Shown here one piece after another: positions 63,569 through 64,000 of a DNA stretch of 64,000 nucleotides. A program made the translations under genes and the position numbers. Under the pieces are notes generated by a model, which saw nothing but the letters and a program-made list of their open reading frames with translations, was not told where the DNA came from and made no database searches. Source of the stretch: Marinimicrobium hydrolyticum (GTDB taxonomy: Bacteria; Pseudomonadota; Gammaproteobacteria; Pseudomonadales; Cellvibrionaceae); contig NZ_JAVDDU010000011.1 of the NCBI RefSeq assembly GCF_030848505.1, positions 1-64,000 of the forward strand. Direction: 5' to 3'. Within the stretch, counting starts at the first letter, position 1; each line of letters begins with the position of its first letter.

Positions 63569-64000
63569 TGCTCATGGTGCCATTGCTTAATCAGCGGCAC
63601 CAGGCTGGGGCGCCAGGAACGCGCCTGAATGCCGAAGTTATCCCGGGCTTTATGGCAGCTCAGTACTGCACTGACCGGCTCAGTCTCAGGTAACTGATCA
63701 ATACGCTCTACACTTGGCGGCTCCGCCAAAAAGTCCAACTGCTGTAGACTGTGTATCACTTGCTCGGCAAATTCTGCGTGGGTACAGGCATCACTGCTGC
63801 AATAGTGCATCACGCCCCAATTCTCAGCGCCGCAACAAATTTGTTTCGCCATCGCGACGGCTACCCGTGCCGCATCCGAGAAAGCTGTGGGAGCACCGCG
63901 CAGGCGAGTGTTCACCTGGACCGGTTCGCCACTCATAAGCTGCTTGAGTAAGCGCGTCAGCGGATTGTCCCCATAACTCCCCAGCACCCAGCTCAAGCGC
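63559..64000 (-). CDS. RmlD-like sugar nucleotide reductase, C-terminal part (cut by window edge)
   Basis: About 146 codons of an NAD-dependent sugar reductase related to dTDP-4-dehydrorhamnose reductase. Visible are RLSWVLGSYG (end of the Rossmann core), then the substrate-domain pattern NPLTRLLKQLMSGEPVQV, AFSDAARVAVAMA and WGVMHYCSSDACTHAEFA. The end WRPSLVPLIKQW is typical of RmlD-type proteins (W-R-x-x-L). The N-terminal cofactor-binding half lies beyond position 64000, and the in-window TTG at 63996 is not the start. Confidence 0.8.
   Translation of the reverse strand, partial: RLSWVLGSYGDNPLTRLLKQLMSGEPVQVNTRLRGAPTAFSDAARVAVAMAKQICCGAENWGVMHYCSSDACTHAEFAEQVIHSLQQLDFLAEPPSVERIDQLPETEPVSAVLSCHKARDNFGIQARSWRPSLVPLIKQWHHEQSR

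Overview
The window looks like a piece of a gammaproteobacterial chromosome. The closest fit is an aquatic, polysaccharide-degrading member of the Cellvibrionales (Cellvibrio/Saccharophagus/Marinimicrobium type). Grounds for this are the conserved gene blocks ilvC/ilvY, rluD-pgeF-clpB divergent from bamD, ribF-ileS-lspA-fkpB-ispH, pilS-pilR next to a minor-pilin operon, and fabA/fabB, together with a large secreted multidomain GH9 cellulase. No phage, transposase, plasmid, CRISPR, rRNA or tRNA gene was recognised. The assignment is inferred from gene content, not from a database search.

Layout. 0-6 kb: phosphatidylserine synthase (pssA) and branched-chain amino acid synthesis (ilvC with divergent activator ilvY, then ilvI-ilvH behind a long leader), with two intergenic palindromic repeat elements between ilvY and ilvH. 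6-14 kb: a DUF4124 protein, clpB with its own heat-shock-type promoter, pgeF, rluD, bamD and nadE. 14-25.5 kb: type IV pilus regulation (pilS, pilR) and a minor-pilin/adhesin operon fimT-pilV-pilW-pilX-pilY1-pilE read leftward, plus a separate FimT-like gene. 25.5-35 kb: the leftward block murJ, a FapA/DUF342 gene, ribF, ileS, lspA, fkpB, ispH. 35-40 kb: the GH9 cellulase, divergent from a membrane-anchored AraC-type regulator. 40-47 kb: an eight-gene Mrp/Mnh-type cation/proton antiporter operon of unusual composition. 47-55 kb: an outer-membrane barrel protein; a thioredoxin-like protein with a cysteine-cluster propeller lipoprotein; an oxidoreductase/aminotransferase pair for an amino sugar (GnnA/GnnB-like); SOS gene yebG with a LexA box; an OmpA-like protein; another Gfo/Idh oxidoreductase; and a type II NADH dehydrogenase. 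56-60 kb: a MacB-type ABC exporter with two paralogous permeases and a periplasmic adaptor. 60-64 kb: ispB, fabA, fabB and a sugar-reductase gene cut by the window edge.

How genes work together. Ilv proteins make valine, leucine and isoleucine. PssA, FabA and FabB serve membrane lipid synthesis, and MurJ, LspA and BamD serve envelope assembly. PilS/PilR and the minor pilins set up type IV pili. The AraC-like membrane protein probably controls the adjacent cellulase. The Mrp-like complex and NDH-2 belong to membrane bioenergetics and cation homeostasis.

Most promising for follow-up: the rearranged Mrp operon with three antiporter-like subunits, one of which lacks the usual membrane glutamate; the CECC propeller/thioredoxin pair; the GH9 gene carrying a BACON domain and facing a membrane AraC regulator across repeated sites; the ilvI leader with mutually exclusive hairpins; and a PilY1 that lacks its usual calcium loop.
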